Positions 46,010 through 58,959 of a DNA stretch of 64,000 nucleotides are shown here, piece by piece. Location of the stretch: positions 42,448,552-42,512,551 of the forward strand of contig OX419756.1 of assembly GCA_948567375.1 (NCBI GenBank), given 5' to 3'. The notes below the pieces were generated by a model, which did not search any database, was not told where the DNA came from, and worked only from the letters and a program-made list of their open reading frames with translations. Position numbers and translations under genes: made by a program. How positions within the stretch are numbered: the first letter of the stretch is position 1; every line of letters begins with the position of its first letter. The DNA is from Lunularia cruciata. Lineage: Eukaryota > Streptophyta > Marchantiopsida > Lunulariales > Lunulariaceae.

Positions 46010-47400
46010 TGACGGCCTCATCGTAAGTGAACCTTTGAACTCTTGGATGGCCAGTTGTGCATTCTAGAGATGAGAAAGAGATTCCCATGTGGCATCATGA
46101 AGAGGATACCCTTTCCATAAGACCTTGTACTCCATATGTTGTTGATGGCCTTGTTGAATATGGTGATGCGCAAGGACACAATCAACTTTGTACTCCTCAT
46201 AATCATTGATGGGGATAAGAGGGGGGGAGGAAGTTGGACTCGAGAGGAAAAAGAAGAGGGGTTAGGAATAAAGGGTTTCTACTTAGAAATATGAAAGACA
46301 AGATGGATGCGCATATGACAAGGCAAGGCAAGTCAATAAGCAATAGGAGAGACAATTTGGATGAGATCAAAGGGTCCTATCCAATTAGAGGCAAGTTTAC
46401 AAACTTGGGTATCAAGTGGGAGGGGTAGATTACTAGAGGATATCATGACTTTATGATCAACTTCAAAGGTGAGATCACAACGATGGTCATCCGCATATTG
46501 TTTTTGACCATTCTGGGCAACAAGGAGGTGAGAATTGGCTTGTTGAAGAGATAAGGACATGTTGGTCAAGAAGGTTGAAGTATGAGGGACCTAAGATTGG
46601 GGAGGAGCAAGAAGAGAATTTGGAACAAGTGGATCTTGGCCAAAATTGAGAAAGAAAGGAGAAAATCTGATGCTTGCCTGTTAAGAATTGTTGTAGGCAA
46701 AGTTTTTAGCAACCAGACATTCATCCTAATTGGTATGGTGGACATTGACAAAGGCACACAACATATCTTCCAAGGTACGATTTACATCTTTGGTTTGTCT
46801 TTGAATTTGAGGATGATAGGCCGTGGACAAAGCAAGCTTGGTGCCGAGTATCTAGAAGAATGCTTGCCAAAACTCCCCAATGAATTGAGGATCATGATCA
46901 GATATGAGTACACATGGAATCCCATGATGCTTGAAGACATTATCAAAGTAGATTTGTACTAAGGTTGGAGCATCCACAATATCAAAGGTTGGTGCCAAGT
47001 GGAATTGCTTACTAAGCTTAACCACAAACACCACGATTGATGTTTGTCCTTGCTTTGTCTTGGGCAAGGATGTGATGAGATCCAAGCTCACATGTTCCCA
47101 TCAAGCAGATGAAATGGGGAGTGGTTGAAGGAACCCACTCGGCTTCTGGTTGTTGGCCTTGTTGCGTTAGCAGCTTTCAGATGATCGGACAAACTCTCAA
47201 ACATCTTGTGTCATGTTAGGCCACCACCATTGGCATTAGAAGGTACCCAAGGTCTTTTCCACACCCATGTGACAAGCTATTGGTAAATCATGGGCTGCTT
47301 GAAGACGCACAAGTCAGAGATCATGTTTGGCTGGAACATAGATTTGGTCCTCATGGAATAGAAGGCCTTCCTTGAAGGAGAAGGTGTTGTACTCCTTGTC
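46010..47400 (-). pseudogene. G2 integrase and chromodomain
   Basis: Minus-strand segments match G1: MSLDLITSLPKTKQGQT, ISDHDPQFIGEFW, NWIGPFDLIQIVSPIAY, and chromodomain remnants at about 46018-46206. Frameshifts and stops throughout. Confidence 0.8.
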
Positions 47401-47453
47401 ACGTGTTGTAAGATGATCATGTACCATTTGGAAGAAGGGATCTTGTTGTAGAG

Positions 47454-48013
47454 TTGTGTCATTTGTATATACACCGCTACACAACATACATCATTGTCAA
47501 CATCATACACTATAGAAGCACAACTCACACATAAGTCATACATAAACTCTAAAGTGCCAAAATAATCAGATTGTGTACAACTCTCAAATCAACTCAAGTC
47601 AGATCAGTACTTGATCTATCACTCTATAAATTGTCAACAAATGGGTATTGATTATCGTCAAGTCACACTCACTCTAGCTAAGAGAATCCAAGTGACGCTC
47701 ACTGGCCTTTATCCACCATAGCCAAGAACTCAAAAGCTCAATATCATAGAAGTGAGCTCTTTGGAGCTGTACTTTGAAAGTATACCCCTGGACTTGAACT
47801 AGGTCTGAAACCCTAATGATCCCATTGATGGCACACTCAACGGTGCAAATGGTGCACAGTGACGGTGGGCTCCATTGTTAAGTCAGTACTCCAAACACAA
47901 AATCTGACCATTGGGAAGTAGTCTATGAGAAATTGTTGAAGTACCTCTAACTACTATCACTGCATCTCCAATGTTTGAGCAATCTAGATGCAACACTACA
48001 AATGGTGTGACAA
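47454..48013. mobile_element. MITE-like 560-bp insertion in G2
   Basis: Absent from the equivalent place in G1 (near 42760). The ends resemble imperfect inverted repeats: TTGTGTCATTTGTA at the left and, reversed, TTGTCACACCATTTGTA at the right. No coding capacity. Superfamily not assignable; target duplication not clear. Confidence 0.55.
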
Positions 48014-49281
48014 TTGATCAAAACTCATTTTGGTCCTTGGAGTCAATTGCCACTATTGTAATTGCTGCCGTGATGAGAAGAAAAGATTTCAAATCAGGTC
48101 ATTGTGATAGAGCGTCAAGGATGACATGGAACCAACCTGGTTTGTACTCAAACAATTGGATTTGCTCCTCACATTGATGATGTCAACTCTTCATGTGTTC
48201 CAAGCGTAAGGTCTGAGACAATGGTTTGTGATCAATTTGCATGATGACTTATTTCTCCAAGAGATAATGCCTCCATACCTTGGTAGTATATACCATTACA
48301 AGTTGTTCTTGATCTTGAGCAGAGTAATTTCTTTCAGCTGTATTTAGTTGGTGAGACACAAAGACAATGGGATGTCATCCATCTGGGAATTCTTGTTGCA
48401 AGACTGCTCCAATTGCAAAGTTAGAAACATCAAAATCAACCACACAAGGTAGTTGAGGATCATATGGTTGAAGGATGGGTCTTGAAGACACCATATGTTT
48501 CAGCTTTTGGAATGGTTCTCCATGCTTGGTTGTCCACTAGAAGCTCAAGTTCTTCCTCAAGAGGTCAGTCAATGGTGCAGCCATATGAGCATAATAATGG
48601 ATGAACCATCGGTAAAAACTAGCCAATCCAATAAATGCCCATACTTCTTTAGCATCCTTTGGAGTAGGCCAATCTGTAATGGCTTTGATTTTCTCCTCTT
48701 CCATCTTGATTCCTTTTGATGAGATCTTGTGACCCAAGAAGATGACTTCCTTTTGCCAAAAAGCACACTTCAACTTCTTGCAATAAAATTTCCATTGTCG
48801 TAGTCATCTGAGGACTTCTTGCATATGATTCATGTGTTCTCCCTTTGACTTGCTATAGATTAAAATATCATTCAAGAACACCACCATGTACCAATCCAAT
48901 AGTCCATTCAACACCCAATGCATTTGATCCATGAAGACTGCTAGAGCATTAGTGAGCCTGAAAGGTAGAACTCTCCACTCAAAATGCCCATACCTTGTGC
49001 AAAAGGTAATCTTTTACACAACCTCCCTATCAATGAGAATTTGCCAATAACCACTATGAAGATCCAACTTGGAATTATTGTGCTCCACTCAGTTGATCAA
49101 GCAAGTCATCAATCCAAGGTAAGAGATATGCAATCTTCATTGTTTGCTTATTGAGCCCACGATGATCAATATAGAAATGAAGTCCTCTATCCTTCTTTGG
49201 AACAAATAGTACTAGTGCTTCCCAAGGAGAGGTGTTATGTTGTATGAAGTCCTTCTCCAACAACTCTGTGTGTATTATTTG
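48014..49281 (-). pseudogene. G2 RNase H and main part of RT
   Basis: Minus-strand matches to G1: [58 protein letters not shown] and [20 protein letters not shown]. Multiple frame breaks. The RT is cut at 49281 by the 3.78-kb insertion and continues at 53064. Confidence 0.8.
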
Positions 49282-52200
49282 TGTGACAACCCGACAAATA
49301 TCACTTTTGCGGTAATCGGGTAAGTGAAGTTTGTTCCCACAAAGATACAATTCAGAATTGGTCAAATACAAAGTCAAATAGTAACAATTGCAGTTCTTCT
49401 TGGTTGTGTCTTTAATCTCTCAAGTAGAAACCACACCCAAAAGAGAGTAACAAGCACTAATTTGCAGTCTTGTCACAAATTAGCACTCCGTAATCACAAC
49501 TCTATCAAATCTTTCCAAACAATCTTGATTGTGATGATTCAGGCTCTCCCAAAAATGGCACTTCACTGCAAAATGACTTTAACTCAAAATTTTGTTCCAC
49601 CTCTCCACTGAAGGCACAACTTCCTCGATCAAAATTGCTTCACATCAACTTTGTGCTGCACTCACAAATGCAGAATACTACCAACACTACAATTCCTCTC
49701 AGATCTGTCAAGGCATTGCTTCGATTACACTTCACTTAGGATCAAACACACAGAATGAAGATCAAGGCTCCGGAATCCAACATCCAACAAGCACATTGAC
49801 TTGCACTTCAAATTTCTCCACACACTCACAAACACAACACACAATTGATACTTAGAATCAAGCTCAAGCGATGAGCACTGCTTCACAACACTTTGCTCTA
49901 ACTATTCTCAAAAATAATGAGCACTGAACAACATAAGACTGCAAATGCCACTCTTAAATAGTGAAGCAATCGACAATTATCTTCCTAATGTACCTCTTCC
50001 TAACAACTCTACGAACCTGTAGATCCAAAATGACAATGCACCTCGTCATATCTACCTCTTCAAATCTCAAAACTATTACTAATCCAATCCGATGTCTACT
50101 TCTTCCTCGGCTTTCAAACCCAAACCTAAAATAACTTTATTTCCTACTACTCTGTCCTCGGGTTTCATAACTCCTACATCTTCTACTAAATCTAATAGTT
50201 CTCTTTCCTGATCTGAAATCTCACTAGTGTTAATCTCTCTAACTCCTTATCTCCCAACCCACTCTTCTCTAATGTCTCCAATGGTAACTCCAAAGACATC
50301 TGCACTCCTACTTCATCTACTTTGGGTTTTGCTCTAACATCTTTCCAAAGTTTATCTATCTCCAATTTCACTTAGTCTAATCTAATTGTGATATTGTCTT
50401 CTACCTCCAATATCTTCCTATCTACATGAGTTTTGAGACTAATCAACAACACATTCAAATTGGTGTCCTTTGCATGTCTCTTCCTCATCTCCTGCACCAA
50501 CAACTTCAACTCGTGCAGCCTTGTCTCCTTGATATGCACATTGGCCTCTGTACTCAACATCACGTTCATCTCAATTACAATCTCCTTCAATGGCTCCAAT
50601 CTCATCTTCCTCTCTCGTTCCCAATCTGCAAGCCAATCCTCTTGGTACATTGCCAATTCTGCCTCAAACTCAGCTTTCACAACTTCCTTCTCCTTCTCCT
50701 TTTATACAATCTTCTCCTCCTGATTACGAAGTAACTCTTGCAACCTCTCTTCTTCCCTATATCTCACTGCCAACTCTCATTGCCACAACAACTACTTTTT
50801 CTCTTCTACACTCTCCATCACCCTATCAAGTTCTTGTTCCTTCTCGGCTATTCTTGCTATAGCATGGATAATCTCTAATCTTGAATCAGCAAATTGCTGC
50901 TTCAAGATCTCATTCTCAACTACTTGTCTCTTCCTTGCTATGTCACTCTGCTTCACAAGTTCTTCTTGATTCCTTGCTTCTCTCCTCAAGTTCTCTATCA
51001 CTTGATTCTGTACTACTGCCTCTACTCATTGTACCTCCCTTTCCTCCTCTCCTTGGATTATACTCCTCTTTAATTCCGAGTTCTCTTCTTCTAATCAAGC
51101 TAACACTTGCGACACAGTCTTCACCTCCGGACACTTCCAATGTATTTCTTTCTTCTTGTGTTCCAATTCACCAGCAGAGGACACACAACTTTGTGCAGGT
51201 ACTCCACTCCGTCACTCGCAACTACTTTGTCTTTTGGAATGATCTCCTTCTTCACCTCTTCTTCTCTTGATACTTGCTTTCTTTGCTACAATCGTCATAT
51301 CGGAATAGATGCTTCACTCCCCAAGCTAGCATTCTCCTCTTCTCTTACCTTGCTTGGACCCGCTTCATACTTCACCTTTTGCCTGGACCAAACTCCTCTT
51401 TGAATGGTAACTTTCCTCTCCTCTTGCTCTAGCACTTCGTCTTCTAACTGCATGTTACCTTCCTCCTCAAGCTCAATCCTGACTTCTTCTTCTGTTGTGG
51501 GTACTGACATCATCTCTCAGACTTCTTTGCTATCTCTACTTGTGTCTCCACTCTATAGTGTGAGCTTGGGCTCTTCCTCGTGTTCCGAGTCTTTGGACTT
51601 GCACTTGGCTTTGCCTTCCGAGTCTTCTACCGACAATACGATTACTACCATACCTTTCCTCGTGTTTACTCTTCTAGTCTTCCAAGGTCTTGTTTTCTCG
51701 ACATCTTTGCCTTCTCCTTGTCGACTCCTCTTCTTTGACTTTGGAGTACTCACGTCCACCTGTGCAGTCTTCCCTGTCTACGCGTAGTACTCATTGCTGC
51801 TTCTGATCTGAAGAATGTATTGCCGCTCCTCCATGTTGACCTCCTTTCTTAAGTTGGGATGAAAATGCGACACCATTCTGTTGCGCTCTCCCGCATTGAG
51901 CAGATTCAGCCCTAGGTAGAAATGTGCTGCAAACGGCACAATGTAATGCGGAGGCAATTTATCCCACAAGTTCCACACCATCTGTCTTGTTTGCCCATGG
52001 AAGCACCTTGCCCAATTAATTGGCTCTCCTGCAAACATCTTATGGAAGAATACCGCTTGCTGCTTCATCACATAAGTTGTTCTCTTCGGCTTCAAGATTG
52101 CCATGAGAGCACTTACAATCCCTCTCTTGACAGGATCCTTGTAACTCTCTACTTTGTACCCATTCTTCGTACGCTTCAAAGAGAATGCATCCCTCACTTC

Positions 52201-53063
52201 TTGGGTTTCTTCTACCTCTCCCTTCCCCAAGAATGTGGCATCCTGCTCTGCGCCTGCCTCTCTTCCGAGTACTAATCTCCAATTTGACTCCGTCTAGTGA
52301 GCCGGATTTCCTCTCTTCCCCTCTTCCTTGGGGCCATCAAGACATCTACTCTCGATTATCTTGGTCATGAATCCTAGAAAGCTCACATTCTAGTTCCACG
52401 CCAAAAATGTGATCCAAAGTCGGCTCAAGACTTTGATTCTTGAGGTCACATCTAACCTCCGAATTGCATGATTTCTCACTATGAATTTGGAGTTCTTCTT
52501 TCCTACTCCCATCTTTCTTTCTTCCTCACTGTCTCTTGGATAAGCTCTCTTAAATTCTCCTCTACACACCAGTGCATCTTTGACTCTACTTCCCTTCCCA
52601 CAATCTCTTGCAGAAAGACTCCTCAATAGCAAAGAAAAATTGCTTGACATTGCTTTGTCATTAGCCCAATTTTTATAGAGTCGCACCTTCTTTGTTGCTC
52701 TTCAATTTGAGTTTCTACTAAGAAATCACACCTCTTGCATGCTCCTGTCACTGTCAAGTGTCCTTCACGCGTATGACCGCCGATTTTTTAACGGTCCCTT
52801 CTTGAATTTCTCGCCCCAAAGAAAAGTTGTTACATTGTCCTTGACTCGGGTTGAGCACTCCTTGATTCAAAGACTTCTTACTTTGGGTTGTATGCTGACA
52901 GGGCAAGTCCGAGTACTTTGCCTTATGACCTGAAGCCACGTTACCTCGGGTTTCATCCCGAAGATACTTTTCTTTGCCTTCTTCGGCCATACATGCGCAA
53001 TCCAACTTCTCTATACACTTCTTCTTCTTCATTTTGAGAAAAACAAAAAATGTGGGTACCACA
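49282..53063 (-). mobile_element. 3.78-kb TG...CA element with target duplication ATTTG
   Basis: Exact insertion boundaries follow from comparison with G1: ATTTG at 49277-49281 and 53064-53068 flank a segment starting TGTGACAACCCGACAA and ending GGGTACCACA. A 5-bp target duplication with TG...CA ends is typical of LTR-retrotransposon integrase, yet I cannot see the two ends as direct repeats. Read on the minus strand it has a TATA-like CTATAAAAATTGGG near 52675 and a 2.4-kb coding-like stretch. It could be a non-autonomous LTR element (LARD type) with diverged LTRs, or a very long solo LTR. Confidence 0.7.
50250..52686 (-). pseudogene. Coding-like region inside the 3.78-kb element: conserved-looking N-domain plus coiled coil
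   Basis: Open stretches on the minus strand share frames over long distances. 52230-51295 is one frame broken by only a few stops: VEETQEVRDAFSLKRTKNGY, SALMAILKPKRTTYVMKQQA, WARCFHGQTRQMVWNLWDKL and HFYLGLNLLNAGERNRM, then a basic and an acidic Ser/Glu linker. 51001-50250 in another frame is a strong coiled coil (IENLRREARNQEELVKQSD, ARIAEKEQELDRVMESVEEK). The first part loosely resembles plant retroelement-borne domains of unknown function. I do not recognise the family and propose no activity. Confidence 0.5.
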
Positions 53064-53914
53064 ATTTGCAACCCCTCCAACTCTTTTGGTGAGAGTTGAT
53101 AGACTGGTCTATTCACTAGAGTACTCCTTGGCAATAACTCAATCTTGAAGGGCATACTACAATCAAAAGGTAATCCCTTTGGTAGATCATCCCAAAACAC
53201 ATCTGCAAACTCCTGAACTATTTGATCAACCATAGGCTCTTGGCCCTCCTCTGATTGTCCTTGTGCAATCGGCTTGATCTATATCACAAAAATAGACTTA
53301 TCTTCCTCCAAAGCTTGCTCTATGGTTGCTTCACTAACAAACTTCCCACCTAAGGACTCATCTTTCTTCAAAGGTTGCTCTATGTCTGCTCTCTTGGTAA
53401 ACTTCTCATCTTGGGACTCATCTCCCTTCAAGGCTTGCTGTATGGCTACCTTCTCAACAAACTCCACATCTTGGGATTGACTACTTTTAGGTGTCTTACT
53501 TAGAGGTGCCAAACAACCTGATCAGAAATTCCTACCTTGGTGTTGTACTTGAATTTGTCATCAATTCCAATCAAATTGAACCTTATGATATTCAAGCTAA
53601 GGTAGCCCTAGAATGATATCGTAATGTAGGGGTGTCATTACAAACCTCATACACTCCAAATACTCCGTCCCAATCTTGAAGGTAAAAGGATGTGAGGTAC
53701 AGAATGCAGAACACTTTCTACCATCCACCATCATCAATCTACTTCCAATTATTGGCTTGATAGGAATATCCAATTCCTTTGCTACTTGCATAGACATACA
53801 ATTCTCTAAACTTCTAAAATCAACCAAAATCCTACAACCTTGATTAGATATCATACCTTGCAAATGAAACAAACTTGCATAGGTCAAGCCTTCAATCCCA
53901 TTGGAACTAATCAA
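53064..53914 (-). pseudogene. G2 start of RT, linker repeats and protease
   Basis: FADVFWDDLPKGLPFD, LVNRPVYQLSPKELEGLQ (RT start, cut by the insertion), three 20-residue linker repeats at about 53290-53480, and protease ISSNGIEGLTYASLFHLQGM. The protease active site reads VDFRSLENC instead of VDSGSSENC, so this copy is catalytically dead. Confidence 0.8.
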
Positions 53915-53949
53915 TTTCCTAGTAGGCGGCTCAAAATATCCTATTGGGA

Positions 53950-54850
53950 TTCTTTGTTTCCTTGATCATTTTTCTCTACAAACTCCGTTTGGGCAACTTG
54001 TCAAGGTCACTTATTCTTGAGTGGACATTCAAAGATATGATGTCCCAATTAGCGACAATAAAAACATTCCCCATTTTGTCACAATTTCTCTCTATATGCA
54101 GTGCCAAGTGGTTTCTGTTGAATGGTATCAATCTCCATTGGTGCCAGCTCCTCCACTCGTGTGTAGTGTATTGGTAGGTTTTGTGGAGATTGAGGTCGAG
54201 ACCAAGTTGTTGCAACCAAGGAATCAAAATGTTTGGCCAACCACATGGCTTCTTCCAAGTGTTATGGCTCTCACATGGTTACTTCTAATTTGGTTCTTGA
54301 CTTCAAGCTCCTCACAAATTCATCCAGAGCTTTACCTTCCAGTATATATGGAATTTGCATGAAGGTGTTCTGGAATTGCATGATGTAACTTCTAACAAAG
54401 CCAATCTATTTCAACTTTGCCAATCTATCATGTGCAACTCATGTGGTATTTATAGCTTGGAACCAATTAATTATTTCACTAGTGAATTTTGCCCAGATCA
54501 AGATGGGTGCAAAAATTTGTTGTTCAGCTCACTCCACTTGGATCTCCACCATAGCTTTGCTACTCCATCCAATTGGCTAGAAGCTAAGAGAATTCTTTTC
54601 TGCTCATCTTGTAGATTGGTAGCTTCAAAGTACCTTTCACAATCAAACACAAAATTCTCTACTGCACCTAAGAGATTCTTGCCTTCAAATACCTTGGGTT
54701 TAGGGAATCAAATTTGATCTTCTCCTTCTCAAATTGGTACTCTCTCTACGTGCTCCTATCGTTGGAGCTCTTGTTCATCCAACAATCGAGTAAGGTACTC
54801 GATTTATTGTTGCATAGCAAGGATAACCTCATGCATTGCCGCCATGATTG
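53950..54850 (-). pseudogene. G2 gag
   Basis: Minus-strand homologue of G1 gag with a complete but stop-containing CCHC knuckle (CFYC..LGHHIFEC) at about 54020-54070, directly joined to the protease region. This intact layout shows what G1 looked like before its 3.3-kb insertion. Confidence 0.7.
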
Positions 54851-55066
54851 TTACTCTATCATGCCATCCCTAATCTATCTAATTTATTAACATATAGAAG
54901 TAGCATGTCCACCGTTCTCCATAAGTTACAACCGAAAGCACTAAGGGTTCCTCAGATATGGTGATCATATGCAGAAGATCTTGTCCAAAGCGTGAGGTGA
55001 TGAAATATGTGAAATAATGCTTGGATAGTACTTGGACTGTGAGCCGGCCTGTCTTTCACTTAGAAT

Positions 55067-55723
55067 GAACCTCTGATGGCTACTATGGTAGCACATCATG
55101 GACTAAGAAGGCAAGGAACCCCAACTTCATCATACTGCTCCAAGGCTAACACTCTAAGACTCAAGACATTGCTCACTAGAGAACTCAATAAGAGAGATAG
55201 TTGCAAATGAAAGGATGATGAGTACCTCCTCACTCCTTATTTATATATTTGTGAAATAGTTACGCACCAAAGTTACTAATTACCATAGTAACTCAAGTTA
55301 CTAGACTAAAAGTCAAGTAAAGTCAAAAAGTAGAAAAGAATATCTATTCACATGGGCATATTCCACTAGCATGTGATCTTATCTTGACCCAACCACTAAG
55401 TCAAGGATTCCTTCACATGGGCTATCCTTGGACTATAGAAGAATCCAAAAAAAGGCTTGCTGGCCCAAGAGTTCTCAATTCTTTCCTCAAAGCCAAACAC
55501 CTAGGAATAATACCAAGTCAACACACTAGAATCTAAAATAGTGGTGCTCATCTTTTCCACTTCCTCTAAAGTAAGGTCCACTCTATCTTAGCGATGACTA
55601 ACTTTAGCTAATCATGACTAATGTAGAACCATCCTTTATCTCTATATAAATAATCTCTCTCGAGTACTTGTAATACCAAGCTAAATATCACAATATCACA
55701 CACATGCACAAATGGGTGTTACA
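55067..55723 (-). repeat. 3' LTR of G3
   Basis: About 657 bp, window orientation TGAACCTCTGATGGC ... GGGTGTTACA; long near-identical match to 62167-62820. Includes TATATAAATAATC near 55645. Confidence 0.88.
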
Positions 55724-56199
55724 TTTACCACCGGACTAAGTTTTCACTTTGTCCTCAAATTGAAGGTCTCTCTACCTTCTATGATACATTATCAACTTAC
55801 CATGGTTAATCCTATCAAAGTGTCTTCCTCCCAACTCCCTGAGATCATAAGTGTAATTGCTCCTCACCTTCTCTACTATGAAAGGTCCAAAGTACTTAGG
55901 CAAAAACTTCTTTTGCACTCTCTTAAATCAAATAGAATCAAACAACATTACCCAATTACCTTCTTTGAAAGTCTCTACCTTCTTCTTGCCTTACCTCTTG
56001 TTATAGCTCTCCTTTTGTTTCCTTTGGGCTTGCTCCACTCAAACCATAGCAACTACTCTTGCCTCTTCCAACTCCATGAGTTGTTCCTTCCTTGACTTCT
56101 CTACATCACCTCCTTGTGCTTTCTTCAATCTCCTATGAATGCTTTGGAAGGTAGGAAGATCAAAGTGAATAGGTAAGGGAGAATCAATACCCTATACCA

Positions 56200-57102
56200 A
56201 TTGAAATGGAGAATACCTGGTGGAAGTCTTCATGGTTATCCTATATTCCCACAAATTGCAAGAATCCTCTTGTCCCAATGATGTTTAGCTCCTTCCATTT
56301 CTGCATCTTTGGCCAACATCATGCACAAGGTCTGATTGGTTCTCTCTGCCAAGCCATTGGAATTTGGCTTATAGGATATAGTTGCTCTATGTGTGATAGA
56401 GAAATGTCGTAGCATGGCTGTAGTAATGCTTCATGTAAACTCTCCTCCTCTATCAGAAACCAACTCCAAAGGGCATCCAAACCTAGTGACAATGTGTTCA
56501 TTAAGAAATCTACCAATTTCATCTCCATTCTTGTCCCTCAATGGTCTAGCCTCAACCCACTTGGTAAGATAATCAGTAACTACCACAATATACCGATTGT
56601 TCCTTGGGGTTCTATTGAGAGGACCTACAAAATCAATTCCCCACTTCTCAAAAGGTCCTAGCAATGGAATTGATCTAAGTGGTAGAGGGGACACATACTT
56701 TCTAGCAAAAGCTTGACAAACATGACAATTTTTGCAATAATCAAGACAATCCTTGAAAATCCCTCTCAAATGGTAACCTACATCTAAAATCTTGAAAGCA
56801 ATCACCTTTCTTGCAGAGTGTCCTCCACACACTAAACCTTCATGAAACTTCTTTATAAGTAGGATAGACTCTTCCTTACCCACTGCTCTTTGAAGTAGAC
56901 CATCTGATCCTTGGTGAAAAAGAATATCTTCCACCATTGTGTAAGGTCTAGATCTTGCTGCAAGGGCATTCCTCTCTCCAGCATGCATCCCTTTTGGATA
57001 GTTACCTCTTGTCACAAAATCCACAATCTCCTTGTACTCCATTGCAACCTCTTGAGTGATTGAGATTATCATGAGCTCCTCATCCGGGAAGGAATCATCC
57101 AT
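56200..57102 (-). pseudogene. G3 integrase
   Basis: HHCC finger (HEGLVCGGHSARKV ... CKNCHVCQAF), then WGIDFVGPLNRTPRNNRYIV (first D) and LVSDRGGEF (second D); the Glu region (LAER-type) is displaced by frameshift below 56430. No chromodomain is visible between the integrase and the 3' LTR. Confidence 0.82.
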
Positions 57103-57149
57103 TGGCTAATCTCCATCATGATCATAGGCTCTAGATAACAAATCAACAT

Positions 57150-58686
57150 TTGTATGTTTCTTTCCTGGCCTATCCTCAATGGTGGTGATACTCAGACAAG
57201 AGTATCACCCACCTTGCTAGTCTCCCTTCAACATAAGGCTTGTGAAGATGTACTTCAATGCCTTGTAATCCGTCACAATGGTGACTTTCCCTCCAATCAA
57301 GTAGTGTCTAAACTTCTTGAGACCAAAGATCACTGCCAATCCTTCTCTCTCCATGATAGAGTAGTTCTTTTCTGCTGAAACCATCTGCCTACTAGCATAA
57401 ACTATTTATGATCATGCCCATCTTGGTCTAATTGACTAAGAGTGCATCCTATAGCTACATAAGAAGCATCAATGTAGAGGATGAAAGGCTTACCCCAATC
57501 AGTTTTAGCAAGAATTGGAGCTACAACAAGGGATTGCTTGAGCTCCTTAAAAGCTTTGAGAGCCTCCTTGTCCTCCAAAATCACCATGTAATCTACACTC
57601 CTCTTCATGTAGATGGTCAATGCATAAGCCTTTTTGGAAAATGAGAAGATTAACCTCCTATAGTATCCAACCATCCCCAAGAATTGGCGTAACTTTGTCA
57701 AGCTTGAAGGGAATGGAAGGTTTGAGATTTTCCTCACCTTTTCAAGATCAATTGCTATTCCATCCTTGGAGATGGTGTGCCCCAAAAATAGACCTTCTTC
57801 ACATCCAAAAATGCACTTCATTGGGTTGAGTGATGCATTTGCTTCATCCAAGCATTGCAAGACCTTGATTAGGTGCTCAAAGTGCTCCTCCTTGCTCCCA
57901 TAGACACAAAAGTTATCAATGAAGTCTCTCAAAAATTTCCCAATAAAAGGTTCAAATACTGTTCATGAATTGTTGGAATGTGGTTGGAGTATTTCAAAGC
58001 CCAAAAGGCATGACCTTGAATGCGTAAGTTCCCCAAGGTGCGGTGAATGTGGTGAGTTGTTGATGCTCTGGTGCAATCTTGATTTGGTTATATCCACAAT
58101 AACTATCTCCAAAACTGTACCTCTCATGACATGCAACCTCCTCCAAGATCTCATCAATGAATGGCAGCGTTTAGTAGTCCTTCTTGGTAACAACATTGAG
58201 CTTCTTGTAATCCACACATACCCAAAGCTTGCCATTCTTTTTCTTCACAATGACACATTCTGAATTCTCCACCTCAAAGATAAATTTGGCCTCCTTGAGC
58301 TTATCAATCTCCTCCTTCACAACCAAAGATATTGATGGGCCAATGAGACGTTGCTTTTGGCGGATTGGTCTTGCATGTGATTCCACCTCTATCTTGTGCT
58401 CCTCCAAGGTGACTTCATTCAAATCCTTGTAACTAAAAGCAAACACATGGATGAACTTGCAGAAAATCTCCTCAAATTTCACCTTCTCCTCCTTGGTAAC
58501 ATTTGGGCCATACTTGAGGGTAGCTAAACTTCTCTCTATCTCCTCAAGTGTCAATGGTGATTTATCTAGGTCCTTCAAAACCTCTGGCTTAGGTGCAAAA
58601 TCCATAGCACACAAGGAATACATATCTGAATCTGATTCAGATTCATCCTCCTCTATGGAAGTCTCCTCCTCCATGCTTGTGTTCAC
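57150..58686 (-). pseudogene. G3 reverse transcriptase and RNase H
   Basis: EIDKLKEAKFIFEVENSECV, VIVKKKNGKLWVCVDYKKLN, then after frame breaks MRDFIDNFCVYGSKEEHFEH, KCIFGCEEGLFLGHTISKDG, LRQFLGMVGYYRRLI and the RNase H start FILYIDASYVAIGCTLSQ. The catalytic YxDD is FIDN here, which should abolish polymerase activity. Confidence 0.82.
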
Positions 58687-58959
58687 ATCTGAAGCTCCTT
58701 CTTTAGAATCTGATTTTCAATAATCAAAAGATGGTGTATCTGAATGTGAAGTGTTGGTGGTGTTAGTCATAGGAACTGTGACTCTATGGTTTCATGGCCC
58801 AATCCTCAAGTACCCTTTGTATCATTTGTCAGTTGTGCATGTTGTTCTCAACCATGGCCTCCCAAGAAGTAAGTCATAGCTTGAATCCTTCAAGACTTGG
58901 AAAGTCATGAGATTTTGAACTCCCATAACTGAAACTATCACCTTATCTATCACTCCTAT

